The translations under genes and the position numbers were made by a program. 64,000 nt of DNA, taken from contig JAFSIQ010000044.1 of NCBI GenBank assembly GCA_017439675.1, positions 1 through 64,000 on the forward strand. The letters run 5' to 3'. The DNA is from Lachnospiraceae bacterium (GTDB lineage: Bacteria > Bacillota > Clostridia > Lachnospirales > Lachnospiraceae). Positions 1-8,034 of the stretch are shown here, one piece after another. The notes below the pieces were generated by a model, which worked only from the letters and a program-made list of their open reading frames with translations, did not search any database and was not told the DNA's origin. Each line of letters begins with the position of its first letter. The stretch's first letter is position 1.

Positions 1-462
<462 letters not shown>

Positions 463-493
463 TCCAGCGACTTAAGTAGAATTATTAAGACCT

Positions 494-526
494 AAAGGGT
501 CCGGTCTATATGGACCGGACCCTTTT
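494..526 (+). terminator. intrinsic terminator of gap
   Basis: A 13-bp stem pairs AAAGGGTCCGGTC (494-506) with GACCGGACCCTTT (513-525) around a 6-nt loop, ending in a short T run. It closes the gap transcript. Confidence 0.9.
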
Positions 527-629
527 ATGTTTTATGAAGACAATTCTTTTTAAAGGTTATCATTATTGTATATGGAATATATAAGGCAATTCGAATAAAA
601 AAGGCTGATAGAATTTCATTTGGGATGAA

Positions 630-657
630 TTCAAACAATCACATGATTGTTTATAAT
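630..657 (+). promoter_or_regulatory. pgk promoter with embedded palindrome
   Basis: Candidate -35 TTCAAA (630-635), 16-bp spacer and perfect -10 TATAAT (652-657). A perfect 8-bp inverted repeat, AAACAATC (633-640) and GATTGTTT (645-652), fills the spacer and touches both hexamers, which is where a repressor operator would sit. The predicted start lies just upstream of the pgk ribosome site at 671-678. Confidence 0.65.
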
Positions 658-685
658 ATTATTTAATTACGAAAGGAGCATAAAC

Positions 686-1885
686 ATGCTTAACAAGAAA
701 TCAGTAGATGATATTAACGTAAAAGGTAAAAAGGTATTAGTTCGTTGTGACTTTAACGTACCATTAATCGATGGTAAGATTACAGATGAGAACCGTTTAG
801 TTGCAGCTCTTCCAACAATCAAAAAGTTGATTGCAGATGGAGGAAAGATTATTCTTTGCTCTCATTTAGGAAAAGTAAAGACAGAAGAGGACAAGCAGAC
901 AAAGACCCTTGCACCTGTAGCAGCTCGTTTGACCGAGTTATTAGGCCAGGAAGTTAAGTTTGCAGCAGATTTAGAGGTTGTTGGACCTAACGCTAAGGCT
1001 GCAGTAGAAGCAATGAATGATGGTGATGTTATTCTTTTAGAGAATACACGTTTCAGAGCAGAAGAGACAAAGAACGGAGAGGCTTTCTCTAAGGATTTAG
1101 CTTCTTTGTGTGATGTATTTGTTAACGATGCATTTGGTACAGCTCACAGAGCACACTGTTCTAATGTTGGTGTAACAGAGTATGTGGATACAGCAGTAGT
1201 TGGTTACTTGATGCAGAAGGAAATTGATTTCTTAGGTAACGCTGTTAACAATCCAGAGAGACCATTTGTAGCTATTCTTGGTGGCGCTAAGGTTTCTTCT
1301 AAGATTTCAGTTATCGAGAATTTACTTGACAAGGTTGATACATTAATCATCGGTGGTGGTATGGCTTATACATTTATGGCAGCACACGGTGAAGAAGTTG
1401 GTAAGTCTTTATTAGAGGAAGATTACAAAGAGTATGCATTAGAGATGGAGAAGAAGGCTGAGGAGAAGGGCGTTAAGTTATTAATCCCTATCGATACAGT
1501 TGTTGCTGATGATTTCTCTAACGATGCTAATTTCAAGGTAGTAGGTCGTGGTGAGATTCCAGCAGATATGGAAGGTTTGGATATCGGACCTAAGACAGCT
1601 GAGTTGTTTGCAGATGCAGTTGCTGGTGCTAAGACAGTTGTATGGAACGGACCTATGGGATGTTTCGAGATGCCTAACTTTGCTAAGGGTACTATCGCAG
1701 TAGCTGAAGCTATGGCTAAGTTAGAAGGTGCTACAACAATCATCGGTGGTGGTGATTCAGCAGCAGCTTGTAACCAGTTAGGTTTCGGTGACAAGATGAC
1801 ACACATCTCTACAGGTGGTGGTGCTTCTCTTGAGTTCTTAGAGGGTAAGGAATTACCAGGTGTAGCAGCAGCTAACGATAAATAA
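686..1885 (+). CDS. pgk: phosphoglycerate kinase
   Basis: Phosphoglycerate kinase (399 aa) transfers the acyl phosphate of 1,3-bisphosphoglycerate to ADP, the first ATP-yielding step of glycolysis, in the cytosol. It carries the N-terminal substrate motif [18 protein letters not shown], the HLGK segment, the GGAKVSSKI nucleotide-site motif, [17 protein letters not shown] and the C-terminal [13 protein letters not shown]. Length is normal for bacteria. ATG 686 is chosen because GAAAGGAG (671-678) lies 7 nt upstream and the protein then starts at the family N-terminus; a 13-codon in-frame extension upstream lacks a ribosome site. tpiA follows after 17 nt, so the two form an operon. Codon bias is very strong. 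Confidence 0.98.
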   Translation: MLNKKSVDDINVKGKKVLVRCDFNVPLIDGKITDENRLVAALPTIKKLIADGGKIILCSHLGKVKTEEDKQTKTLAPVAARLTELLGQEVKFAADLEVVGPNAKAAVEAMNDGDVILLENTRFRAEETKNGEAFSKDLASLCDVFVNDAFGTAHRAHCSNVGVTEYVDTAVVGYLMQKEIDFLGNAVNNPERPFVAILGGAKVSSKISVIENLLDKVDTLIIGGGMAYTFMAAHGEEVGKSLLEEDYKEYALEMEKKAEEKGVKLLIPIDTVVADDFSNDANFKVVGRGEIPADMEGLDIGPKTAELFADAVAGAKTVVWNGPMGCFEMPNFAKGTIAVAEAMAKLEGATTIIGGGDSAAACNQLGFGDKMTHISTGGGASLEFLEGKELPGVAAANDK

Positions 1886-1902
1886 TAAAGGAGAATATAA
1901 TC

Positions 1903-2655
1903 ATGGCAAGAAGAAAAATTATTGCTGGTAACTGGAAGATGAACAAGACTCCAAGCGAGGCAGTTGCGTTAATCAACGAGTTAAAGCCATTAGTAGCAAA
2001 CGATGAAGTAGATGTAGTATTTTGTGTGCCAGCTATTGATTTGTCAGTAGCAATTGAGGCAGCAAAGGGTTCTAACATTGAAATTGGTGCAGAGAATATG
2101 TATTTTGAAGAGAGCGGTGCTTACACTGGTGAAATCGCTCCTAACATGTTGACAGACCTTGGTGTTAAGTATGTTATTATAGGCCACTCAGAGAGAAGAG
2201 ATTACTTCGCTGAGACGGATGAAACTGTTAATAAGAAGGTGTTAAAAGCACTTGAGCATGGTATTACACCAATTATCTGCTGTGGTGAGTCCTTGACACA
2301 GAGAGAGCAGGGAATCACAATCGATTGGATTCGTCAGCAGATTAAGATTGCATTCTTGAATGTGACAGCTGACCAGGCTAAGACAACGGTTATTGCTTAC
2401 GAGCCTATCTGGGCTATCGGTACAGGAAAGACAGCTACTTCTGATCAGGCTCAGGAGGTTTGTGGTGCTATCCGTGAGTGCATCAAGGAGATTTATGATG
2501 ACGCGACAGCAGAAGCTATCCGTATTCAGTACGGTGGTTCTATGAACGCTGGCAATGCCGCAGAGTTACTTGCTAAGCCAGACATTGATGGTGGTTTAGT
2601 TGGTGGAGCTTCATTAAAGCCAGAGTTCGGCGATATTGTTAATTACAACAAGTAG
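1903..2655 (+). CDS. tpiA: triosephosphate isomerase
   Basis: Triosephosphate isomerase (250 aa) interconverts dihydroxyacetone phosphate and glyceraldehyde 3-phosphate. The TIM-barrel active site is intact: AGNWKMN with the catalytic Lys, IGHSERR with the electrophilic His, [13 protein letters not shown] with the catalytic Glu and loop 6, then YGGSM and [10 protein letters not shown] for phosphate binding. It follows pgk by 17 nt with AAAGGAG upstream of the ATG, giving a pgk-tpiA operon. gpmI is not next, as it is in many Firmicutes; it lies about 5.4 kb further on. Confidence 0.98.
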   Translation: MARRKIIAGNWKMNKTPSEAVALINELKPLVANDEVDVVFCVPAIDLSVAIEAAKGSNIEIGAENMYFEESGAYTGEIAPNMLTDLGVKYVIIGHSERRDYFAETDETVNKKVLKALEHGITPIICCGESLTQREQGITIDWIRQQIKIAFLNVTADQAKTTVIAYEPIWAIGTGKTATSDQAQEVCGAIRECIKEIYDDATAEAIRIQYGGSMNAGNAAELLAKPDIDGGLVGGASLKPEFGDIVNYNK

Positions 2656-2681
2656 TCGTTTTTGATTAATATTAGAAGAAT

Positions 2682-2718
2682 AGAAGGATGCAATAAGATT
2701 TCTTGTTGCATCTTTCTA
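2682..2718 (+). terminator. probable terminator of pgk-tpiA
   Basis: AGAAGGATGCAA (2682-2693) pairs with TTGCATCTTTCT, with one G-T pair, around an 11-nt loop. The T run after it is weak. Confidence 0.6.
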
Positions 2719-2792
2719 TGTTATGACAAATGAAGTTTGAATAATTTATTTGAGATGAGATAAAGAGAAACTAAATTTACGAGGTGATTCGT

Positions 2793-4130
2793 ATGACGTA
2801 CAAAGGAAAGTATGCATTGCTTTTTCTATTTTTCTTTGCAATGCTTTGGAAAATACCTGTATTTGCGACAGAGACAACAGATACAGGCACAACGGCACAA
2901 ACAAATGAAATTGAAACTCCAGAAGTTTCGAAGCATGTTTTTGAAATTGACTTGGAGTGTAACTCAAACCAGACAGTAACCATTGACATCAATCTTTTGA
3001 CGGAAGACGAGGTGGATGGATTTCACATCTATCGTGCTGATGCAGTGGATGGAGAATATACATACATCGGAAATGTCGATGTCACGGACGATTATTATGA
3101 ATATTGGTATGATGATTATTATGACGATGCTTATGAAGCTTATGATAACAATGCATTCTTCTATAATGACACAACGGTGTTAGAAGCTTATAAAACCTAT
3201 TATTATCGTGTGGAAGCATATGTATGTGATGAGGACAATGCCGAGAACAAGACCATTTTACAAGTGATTGAAGCGAATATTACTATTCAAAAAGCAGCAC
3301 CCGTTGTTACATATGGAAAGAGGAATGGAACGCTAGGAATAAAGTTAAAATGGGAACAGGATTCGTCAGCAGATGGATATCTCATCTATTATGTGAAGGA
3401 TTATACCGACCGAAGCAGGTATCAATATGTGGATGTCTATGATAGGACAAAGTACACTTTGGCAAAAAGTATAACAAAGAATTCTACAGTGACAGCAAAG
3501 TTCAAGAAGTTGATGAACGGAGTCACCTATACATATCGTATTTGTTCATACAAAATGATAGATGGAGAACAGGTACAAAGTGCATGGTCAGAGCCCAAGT
3601 CTATTTTGATGGATTATTATTCTAATAGTTCTGAAATGTATACAGAAAGAATTAAGCGCGCGTTTGGCTCGGAAAAGAAAAAGAAAAAGAATTTCAAAAC
3701 TGCCGCAAAAGCTGCAAAGCAAATGAAGACCATCAAGATTAAAGTATGGGATTTTAAAAATGGAAAAAATGGTAAAAAAGTTACTAGAATAAAGTACCTT
3801 ACTGTGAATAAGCGTTTAGCACCATCCATCAAAGCCATGTTTGATGAAATATATAAGGCAAAGCAAAAACAGGTCATTAAGGATATTGGTTGTTATAGCT
3901 ATCGTACTGGTGAGCACATGTATGGCATGGCAATTGATATTAATCCCAACGAGAATTATATGATTGATGATGGACAGATTCTTAGTGGAAGTTTTTGGAA
4001 TCCCAAGAAGAGTAAATATTCCATTCCGTTGGATTGTGAAATGGTAAGAATCATGGAACGGTATGGTTTTTATCGCGGTTTCTGGGGAGACCGTAAAGAT
4101 TATATGCATTTCTCATATTTTGGAACCTGA
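2793..4130 (+). CDS. secreted M15-family D-Ala-D-Ala peptidase-like protein with Fn3-like domains
   Basis: A 445-aa exported protein. An N-terminal signal peptide (KGKYALLFLFFFAMLW, cleavage probably after VFA) is followed by an acidic, Tyr-rich fibronectin-type region (about residues 45-155) and a second Fn3-like domain (about 165-275), a Lys-rich linker (about 290-330), then a C-terminal peptidase M15/VanY-like domain. The zinc motif is visible: His375 and Asp382 in GEHMYGMAID (H-x6-D) and His439 in DYMHFSY. M15 enzymes cut peptide bridges or the terminal D-Ala of peptidoglycan stems. ATG 2793 is chosen over the in-frame GTG at 2784 because the ribosome site GAGGTG (2781-2786) would overlap that GTG. 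It is monocistronic between two terminators. The exact substrate cannot be read from sequence. Confidence 0.8.
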   Translation: MTYKGKYALLFLFFFAMLWKIPVFATETTDTGTTAQTNEIETPEVSKHVFEIDLECNSNQTVTIDINLLTEDEVDGFHIYRADAVDGEYTYIGNVDVTDDYYEYWYDDYYDDAYEAYDNNAFFYNDTTVLEAYKTYYYRVEAYVCDEDNAENKTILQVIEANITIQKAAPVVTYGKRNGTLGIKLKWEQDSSADGYLIYYVKDYTDRSRYQYVDVYDRTKYTLAKSITKNSTVTAKFKKLMNGVTYTYRICSYKMIDGEQVQSAWSEPKSILMDYYSNSSEMYTERIKRAFGSEKKKKKNFKTAAKAAKQMKTIKIKVWDFKNGKNGKKVTRIKYLTVNKRLAPSIKAMFDEIYKAKQKQVIKDIGCYSYRTGEHMYGMAIDINPNENYMIDDGQILSGSFWNPKKSKYSIPLDCEMVRIMERYGFYRGFWGDRKDYMHFSYFGT

Positions 4131-4144
4131 CATTCAAAGAAAGA

Positions 4145-4180
4145 ACAGGAAAAGTCTTTACTTTTCCTGTTTTTTTTCTT
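4145..4180 (+). terminator. intrinsic terminator
   Basis: A perfect 10-bp stem, ACAGGAAAAG (4145-4154) with CTTTTCCTGT (4161-4170), has a 6-nt loop and an eight-T run. The run abuts the -35 of the next promoter. Confidence 0.9.
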
Positions 4181-4207
4181 GTCTTATGGAGATAAAACGA
4201 GTATAAT
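4179..4207 (+). promoter_or_regulatory. nfnAB promoter
   Basis: TTGTCT (4179-4184), 17-bp spacer, TATAAT (4202-4207). It starts directly after the upstream terminator and about 65 nt before the nfnA start codon. Confidence 0.7.
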
Positions 4208-4272
4208 ATCTAGCGTATGTAGATTAAGACAGGGCAAGTCTTGAATTATAATTTGAGGAAAGAGGTATCAAT

Positions 4273-5094
4273 ATGTACAAGATTGTGAGTAAGGAAACAC
4301 TCAACAGCGCAGTTGAGTTAATGGAAATTGAGGCTCCATTTGTAGCGAATAAATGTGAGGCAGGACAGTTTATTATCGTTCGTGTAGATGAGGATGGTGA
4401 GCGAGTACCTCTTACAATTGCAGATTATGACAGAGAGAAGAAGACAGTAACTATTATTTATCAGGTGGTTGGCTATTCGACAGAGCTGCTTTCTAAGAAG
4501 AAGGTTGGCGAATATGTAGAAGATTTTGTAGGACCATTGGGAATGCCTGCACCATTACATAAATGTGACCATGTCGTAGGTGTTGCGGGTGGTGTTGGTG
4601 CCGCTCCACTTTATCCACAACTTAGAAAGCTCCATGAAATGGGCGTTAAGGTGGATGTAATTATCGGTGGTCGTTCTGCCGAATTTGTTATTTTGAAAGA
4701 GAAGTTTGAAGAATTTTGTGATAACGTGTATGTTGCAACAGATGATGGTAGTTTGGGAACAAAGGGATTTGTTACTACTGTATTGCGGGAGTTGATTGAT
4801 AAGGGTGAGAAGATTGACGAAGTTATTGCAATCGGACCATTGATTATGATGAAGAATGTGGTGAATGTAACAAAGCCACTTGAGATTCCGACAGCAGTAT
4901 CCTTGAATCCAATTATGATTGATGGAACAGGAATGTGTGGTGGATGTCGTGTAACCGTTGGCGGTGAGACGAAGTTTGCCTGTGTAGACGGACCTGACTT
5001 TGATGGATTCTTAGTAGATTTTGATGAGTGTATGAAGAGACAGGGAATGTTCAAAGAGGAAGAACATGACTGTCGCTTGAAGAATGCGCAGTAA
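4273..5094 (+). CDS. nfnA: NfnA: ferredoxin:NADP+ oxidoreductase small subunit (FAD/2Fe-2S)
   Basis: Small subunit (273 aa) of the NADH-dependent reduced ferredoxin:NADP+ oxidoreductase, a soluble flavin-based electron-bifurcating transhydrogenase. The protein has an N-terminal FAD-binding barrel (RVPLTIADYD around residue 55), an NAD(P)-binding fold with the GGVGAAPLYPQ motif (about 109-119), and a C-terminal 2Fe-2S region with Cys222, Cys225 and Cys237; Asp217 just before them is a candidate non-Cys ligand, as known for the family. Homologues are often annotated as sulfide dehydrogenase or dihydroorotate dehydrogenase electron-transfer subunits. Because the gene is followed by the NfnB-type partner and no pyrD or gltB is nearby, the Nfn role is preferred. 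Ribosome site GAGGAAAGAGG precedes ATG 4273. Confidence 0.9.
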   Translation: MYKIVSKETLNSAVELMEIEAPFVANKCEAGQFIIVRVDEDGERVPLTIADYDREKKTVTIIYQVVGYSTELLSKKKVGEYVEDFVGPLGMPAPLHKCDHVVGVAGGVGAAPLYPQLRKLHEMGVKVDVIIGGRSAEFVILKEKFEEFCDNVYVATDDGSLGTKGFVTTVLRELIDKGEKIDEVIAIGPLIMMKNVVNVTKPLEIPTAVSLNPIMIDGTGMCGGCRVTVGGETKFACVDGPDFDGFLVDFDECMKRQGMFKEEEHDCRLKNAQ

Positions 5095-5187
5095 GAACAG
5101 GCATCGCGTTGACTAAAATGTGTATGACAATGAAAAAGTACTAAGAGAATTTCGTATATATAGCATTGGAGAAAAGGAGATTTTACA

Positions 5188-6579
5188 ATGGAAAGAAATA
5201 TGAGTATGACAAAGGTGGCAATGCCAGAGCAAGATCCTAATGTTCGTAATAAGAACTTTTCAGAGGTGGCTCTTGGATATACAAAGGAAATGGCAATGGA
5301 GGAGGCTGCAAGATGTTTGAATTGTAAGCATAAGCCATGTATGGATGGTTGTCCTGTTAATGTTCCAATTCCTGGATTTATTGAAAAGGTGGCTGAGGGT
5401 GATTTTGAGGCTGCTTATGAGATTATCACAAGTGAGAATGCACTACCTGCAATCTGCGGCCGTGTTTGTCCGCAGGAGAATCAGTGTGAGGGTAAGTGTG
5501 TTCGTGGTATTAAGGGTGAACCTGTAGCAATCGGTCGTTTAGAGCGCTTCGTTGCAGATTACCATATGGCAAATGCAACCCCTGCAAAGATGGATATTGA
5601 AAAGAATGGCAAGAAAGTTGCAGTTGTAGGTTCTGGTCCTGCTGGTATTACATGTGCAGGTGAGTTGATTAAGAAGGGATACGAGGTGACGGTATTTGAA
5701 GCCTTACATAAGGCTGGTGGTGTGTTAAGCTATGGTATTCCAGAGTTTCGTTTACCAAAGGATTTGGTAGCAAAGGAAATTGAGACAGTTGAGAAGCTTG
5801 GTGTTAAGATTGAGACCAATGTAATTGTAGGACGTTCCGTAACCATCGACGAGTTGATGGAAGAGGGATATGAGGCTGTATTTGTAGGTTCTGGTGCAGG
5901 ACTTCCAAGATTCCTTAACATTCCTGGCGAGAATTTGCTTGGAGTGTATTCAGCAAATGAGTTCTTAACCCGTGTGAATTTAATGAAGGCGTACAAGTTC
6001 CCTGAAACTCCAACCCCAGTTAAGGTTGGCAAGAAGGTTGCAGTTGTAGGTGCCGGTAACGTGGCAATGGATGCAGCAAGAACAGCGAAGCGTCTTGGTG
6101 CAGAGGAAGTATATATCGTATACAGACGTTCTGAGGAAGAACTTCCTGCAAGAGCAGAAGAAGTACATCACGCTAAGGAAGAGGGTATTATTTTCAAGTT
6201 ATTGAATAACCCTTGTGCAATCCATGGTGAAGATGGCTGGGTAACAGGAATGGAAGTAATCAAGCAGGAGTTAGGTGAGCCAGATGCATCTGGAAGACGT
6301 TCTCCACAGCCTGTGGAAGGTTCTAACTACATTATTGATGTAGATACGGTTGTTATCGCAATCGGTCAGAGCCCTAACCCATTGATTCGTCAGACTACTC
6401 CTGGTCTTGATGTTCAAAGATGGGGCGGTATCATTGTGGAAGAAGATACCATGAAGACTAGTAAGGAAGGTGTATATGCTGGTGGTGACACTGTTACAGG
6501 CGCGGCTACCGTTATCCTTGCAATGGGAGCAGGTAAGAAGGCAGCGAAAGCAATTGATGAGTATTTATCTGCAAAATAA
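5188..6579 (+). CDS. nfnB: NfnB: ferredoxin:NADP+ oxidoreductase large subunit (GltD-like)
   Basis: Large subunit (463 aa) of the Nfn transhydrogenase, the partner of nfnA 93 nt upstream. It resembles the small subunit of glutamate synthase and is often mis-annotated as gltA/gltD. The N-terminus has two cysteine clusters for 4Fe-4S centres, CLNCKHKPCMDGCP (about 43-56) and CGRVCPQENQCEGKC (about 90-104), whose Glu residues could provide the unusual Glu ligand known in NfnB. Two dinucleotide folds follow: VVGSGPAGITCA (FAD) and VVGAGNVAMDAAR (NADP), plus the FAD-contact motif YAGGDTVTGAATV. The complex couples NADPH, NADH and ferredoxin pools. Length matches characterised NfnB (about 460-470 aa). 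Ribosome site AAAGGAG (5173-5179). Confidence 0.9.
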   Translation: MERNMSMTKVAMPEQDPNVRNKNFSEVALGYTKEMAMEEAARCLNCKHKPCMDGCPVNVPIPGFIEKVAEGDFEAAYEIITSENALPAICGRVCPQENQCEGKCVRGIKGEPVAIGRLERFVADYHMANATPAKMDIEKNGKKVAVVGSGPAGITCAGELIKKGYEVTVFEALHKAGGVLSYGIPEFRLPKDLVAKEIETVEKLGVKIETNVIVGRSVTIDELMEEGYEAVFVGSGAGLPRFLNIPGENLLGVYSANEFLTRVNLMKAYKFPETPTPVKVGKKVAVVGAGNVAMDAARTAKRLGAEEVYIVYRRSEEELPARAEEVHHAKEEGIIFKLLNNPCAIHGEDGWVTGMEVIKQELGEPDASGRRSPQPVEGSNYIIDVDTVVIAIGQSPNPLIRQTTPGLDVQRWGGIIVEEDTMKTSKEGVYAGGDTVTGAATVILAMGAGKKAAKAIDEYLSAK

Positions 6580-6629
6580 TGAATAGAAGTGTCGCCATAT
6601 ATTATGGTGATATTAAGATGTAAGATTAT

Positions 6630-6670
6630 ATAACCCGATGGTGAGGTCTTTGCTATCGGGTTATCTCTTT
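6630..6670 (+). terminator. probable terminator of nfnAB
   Basis: ATAACCCGAT (6630-6639) pairs with ATCGGGTTAT (6655-6664), followed by a mixed CTCTTT tract. A second small hairpin (6592-6610, TCGCCATA with TATGGTGA) sits just upstream. Confidence 0.6.
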
Positions 6671-6756
6671 ATGATATATGAAATGGAAAAAGTATGTAGG
6701 GATGAGGTGGAGTATGAAATGCTTCGTAGCATATTTTACAGACCGGAGGAAAAACT

Positions 6757-7254
6757 ATGTTAAATAATTCATTCTACGAAATGACAGTTAAATCAAAGCC
6801 AACCAAAAGCTATGATGCCAAAATGTTCGTTGGTATCGTACTTATTTCACTCGGTGTAGCATTGGTTCCGATGTTTGGTATTCTCACATTATTGATTTCA
6901 GTGTTGGGTGTGTTTATTGCAAATACATTTGTACATGATAATAAGGTTGAGTATGAGTACACGCTGACTGAAGGGAATATAGAGGTTGCGGCGATATATA
7001 ATTTAAGTAAACGAAAGGAATTGCTTTCATTTAGTATGGATCGAGTGGCTATGATTGTGCCAAAGGGTTCGCTTCGGATTGATAACCTTGACTTTAAAAA
7101 GAAGCAGGATTATACATCGAAGAAAAAGGATGCCAGGGTGTATTGTTTTGTAGTGGATTACAATACAGATAAGCATCTGATTATGTTAGAACCGGACGAT
7201 ATTGCATTAGAACATATAAGAACTCATGCAAAACATAAGATGTATGAGGATTGA
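6757..7254 (+). CDS. small membrane protein of unknown function (DUF6106-like)
   Basis: A 165-aa protein with a short cytoplasmic N-terminus, two close hydrophobic segments (about residues 25-58: VGIVLISLGVALVPMF and ILTLLISVLGVFIANTF) forming a hairpin, and a soluble C-terminal domain of beta-rich composition. From memory it resembles a Lachnospiraceae family annotated as DUF6106, but this is unverified and no function is known. ATG 6757 has CGGAGGA 6 nt upstream. The shikimate-kinase-like gene follows after 71 nt and is probably co-transcribed. Confidence 0.65.
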   Translation: MLNNSFYEMTVKSKPTKSYDAKMFVGIVLISLGVALVPMFGILTLLISVLGVFIANTFVHDNKVEYEYTLTEGNIEVAAIYNLSKRKELLSFSMDRVAMIVPKGSLRIDNLDFKKKQDYTSKKKDARVYCFVVDYNTDKHLIMLEPDDIALEHIRTHAKHKMYED

Positions 7255-7325
7255 TTCGGTGGTACAAGGTATTGTCTGTGTTAGAAAATCGTGGTGATAA
7301 CATTTCTTGAGAGAAGAGAGTTTGT

Positions 7326-7823
7326 ATGAAAAGGAATATTATTTTAATTGGTATGCCAAGCTGTGGAAAAAGTACCATCGGTGTGGTGTTGGCAAAGGCA
7401 TTAGGATATCGGTTTGTGGATTCGGATTTGGTGATTCAAGAGCAAACAGGAAAGCTTCTCAGTGAAATCATTGAAGAACAGGGATTAGAAGCCTTTAACC
7501 AAATTGAAAATGAGATAAATGCATCCCTATGTTATGAAAAAGCAGTGATTGCCACAGGCGGAAGTGCTATCTATGGCAAAGAAGCTATGTTGCATCTCAA
7601 ATCAATCGGTACAGTTATATATATTGAACTGCCATTTTCGGAATTGCAGGAACGAATCGGAGATTTGAATGCCAGAGGGGTGTCAATTAAAGATGGGCAG
7701 AGTTTCGCAGAGTTGTATGAAGAACGAAAGCCTTTATATGAGCAGTATGCGGATATTACAGTTTACACAGAGGGGATGACCATTCGAGAGGTAGTTCATT
7801 TATTGAAGGAGAAGCTTTCGTAA
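7326..7823 (+). CDS. shikimate kinase-like protein lacking Arg58
   Basis: A 165-aa P-loop kinase of the shikimate kinase fold, the enzyme that makes shikimate 3-phosphate in chorismate synthesis. Compared with E. coli AroK numbering it keeps the Walker A motif GMPSCGKST (Lys15), Asp34 (DSD), Arg117 in the lid and an Arg near 136 (ERKPLY). The substrate-binding Arg of the usual FRxxE motif is Asn58 (FNQIE), and the GGG motif reads TGGSA. It may therefore be a divergent paralogue with a different acceptor, or a weakened shikimate kinase. It is not clustered with other aro genes; aroC is 45 kb away. The start at 7326 has a GAGAGAAG ribosome site. The fold is certain; the substrate is doubtful. 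Confidence 0.75.
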   Translation: MKRNIILIGMPSCGKSTIGVVLAKALGYRFVDSDLVIQEQTGKLLSEIIEEQGLEAFNQIENEINASLCYEKAVIATGGSAIYGKEAMLHLKSIGTVIYIELPFSELQERIGDLNARGVSIKDGQSFAELYEERKPLYEQYADITVYTEGMTIREVVHLLKEKLS

Positions 7824-7837
7824 TGATATTTTTCCTC

Positions 7838-7853
7838 AATAATGTACATTGTT
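7838..7853. promoter_or_regulatory. palindrome in the aroK-like/gpmI gap
   Basis: AATAATGTACATTGTT is a 16-bp palindrome with one mismatch, centred on GTAC. It lies upstream of a weak promoter-like pair (TTGCAA 7886-7891, 16 bp, TAAACT) that may serve gpmI. A role as operator is inference. Confidence 0.35.
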
Positions 7854-8034
7854 AAAAAAACCAAAGTTTTTCTTGCATAGTTTCCTTGCAAAATCATTTG
7901 AATATGATAAACTATGTAAGGACTGTTTTCATTCTACTCTTCTCAACCAGGTAGATAAAACAGATGTTAGAAATTTTTTTTGAATATGTCAGTTGGTGCA
8001 TATTCCAAACAAACATATAAAAAGGAGATGTATT

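Noticed and set aside
4273..6579. Annotation of nfnAB as glutamate synthase or dihydroorotate dehydrogenase subunits
   Set aside because: No large glutamate synthase subunit or pyrD is adjacent, and the pair of subunits with their cysteine clusters matches NfnA and NfnB.
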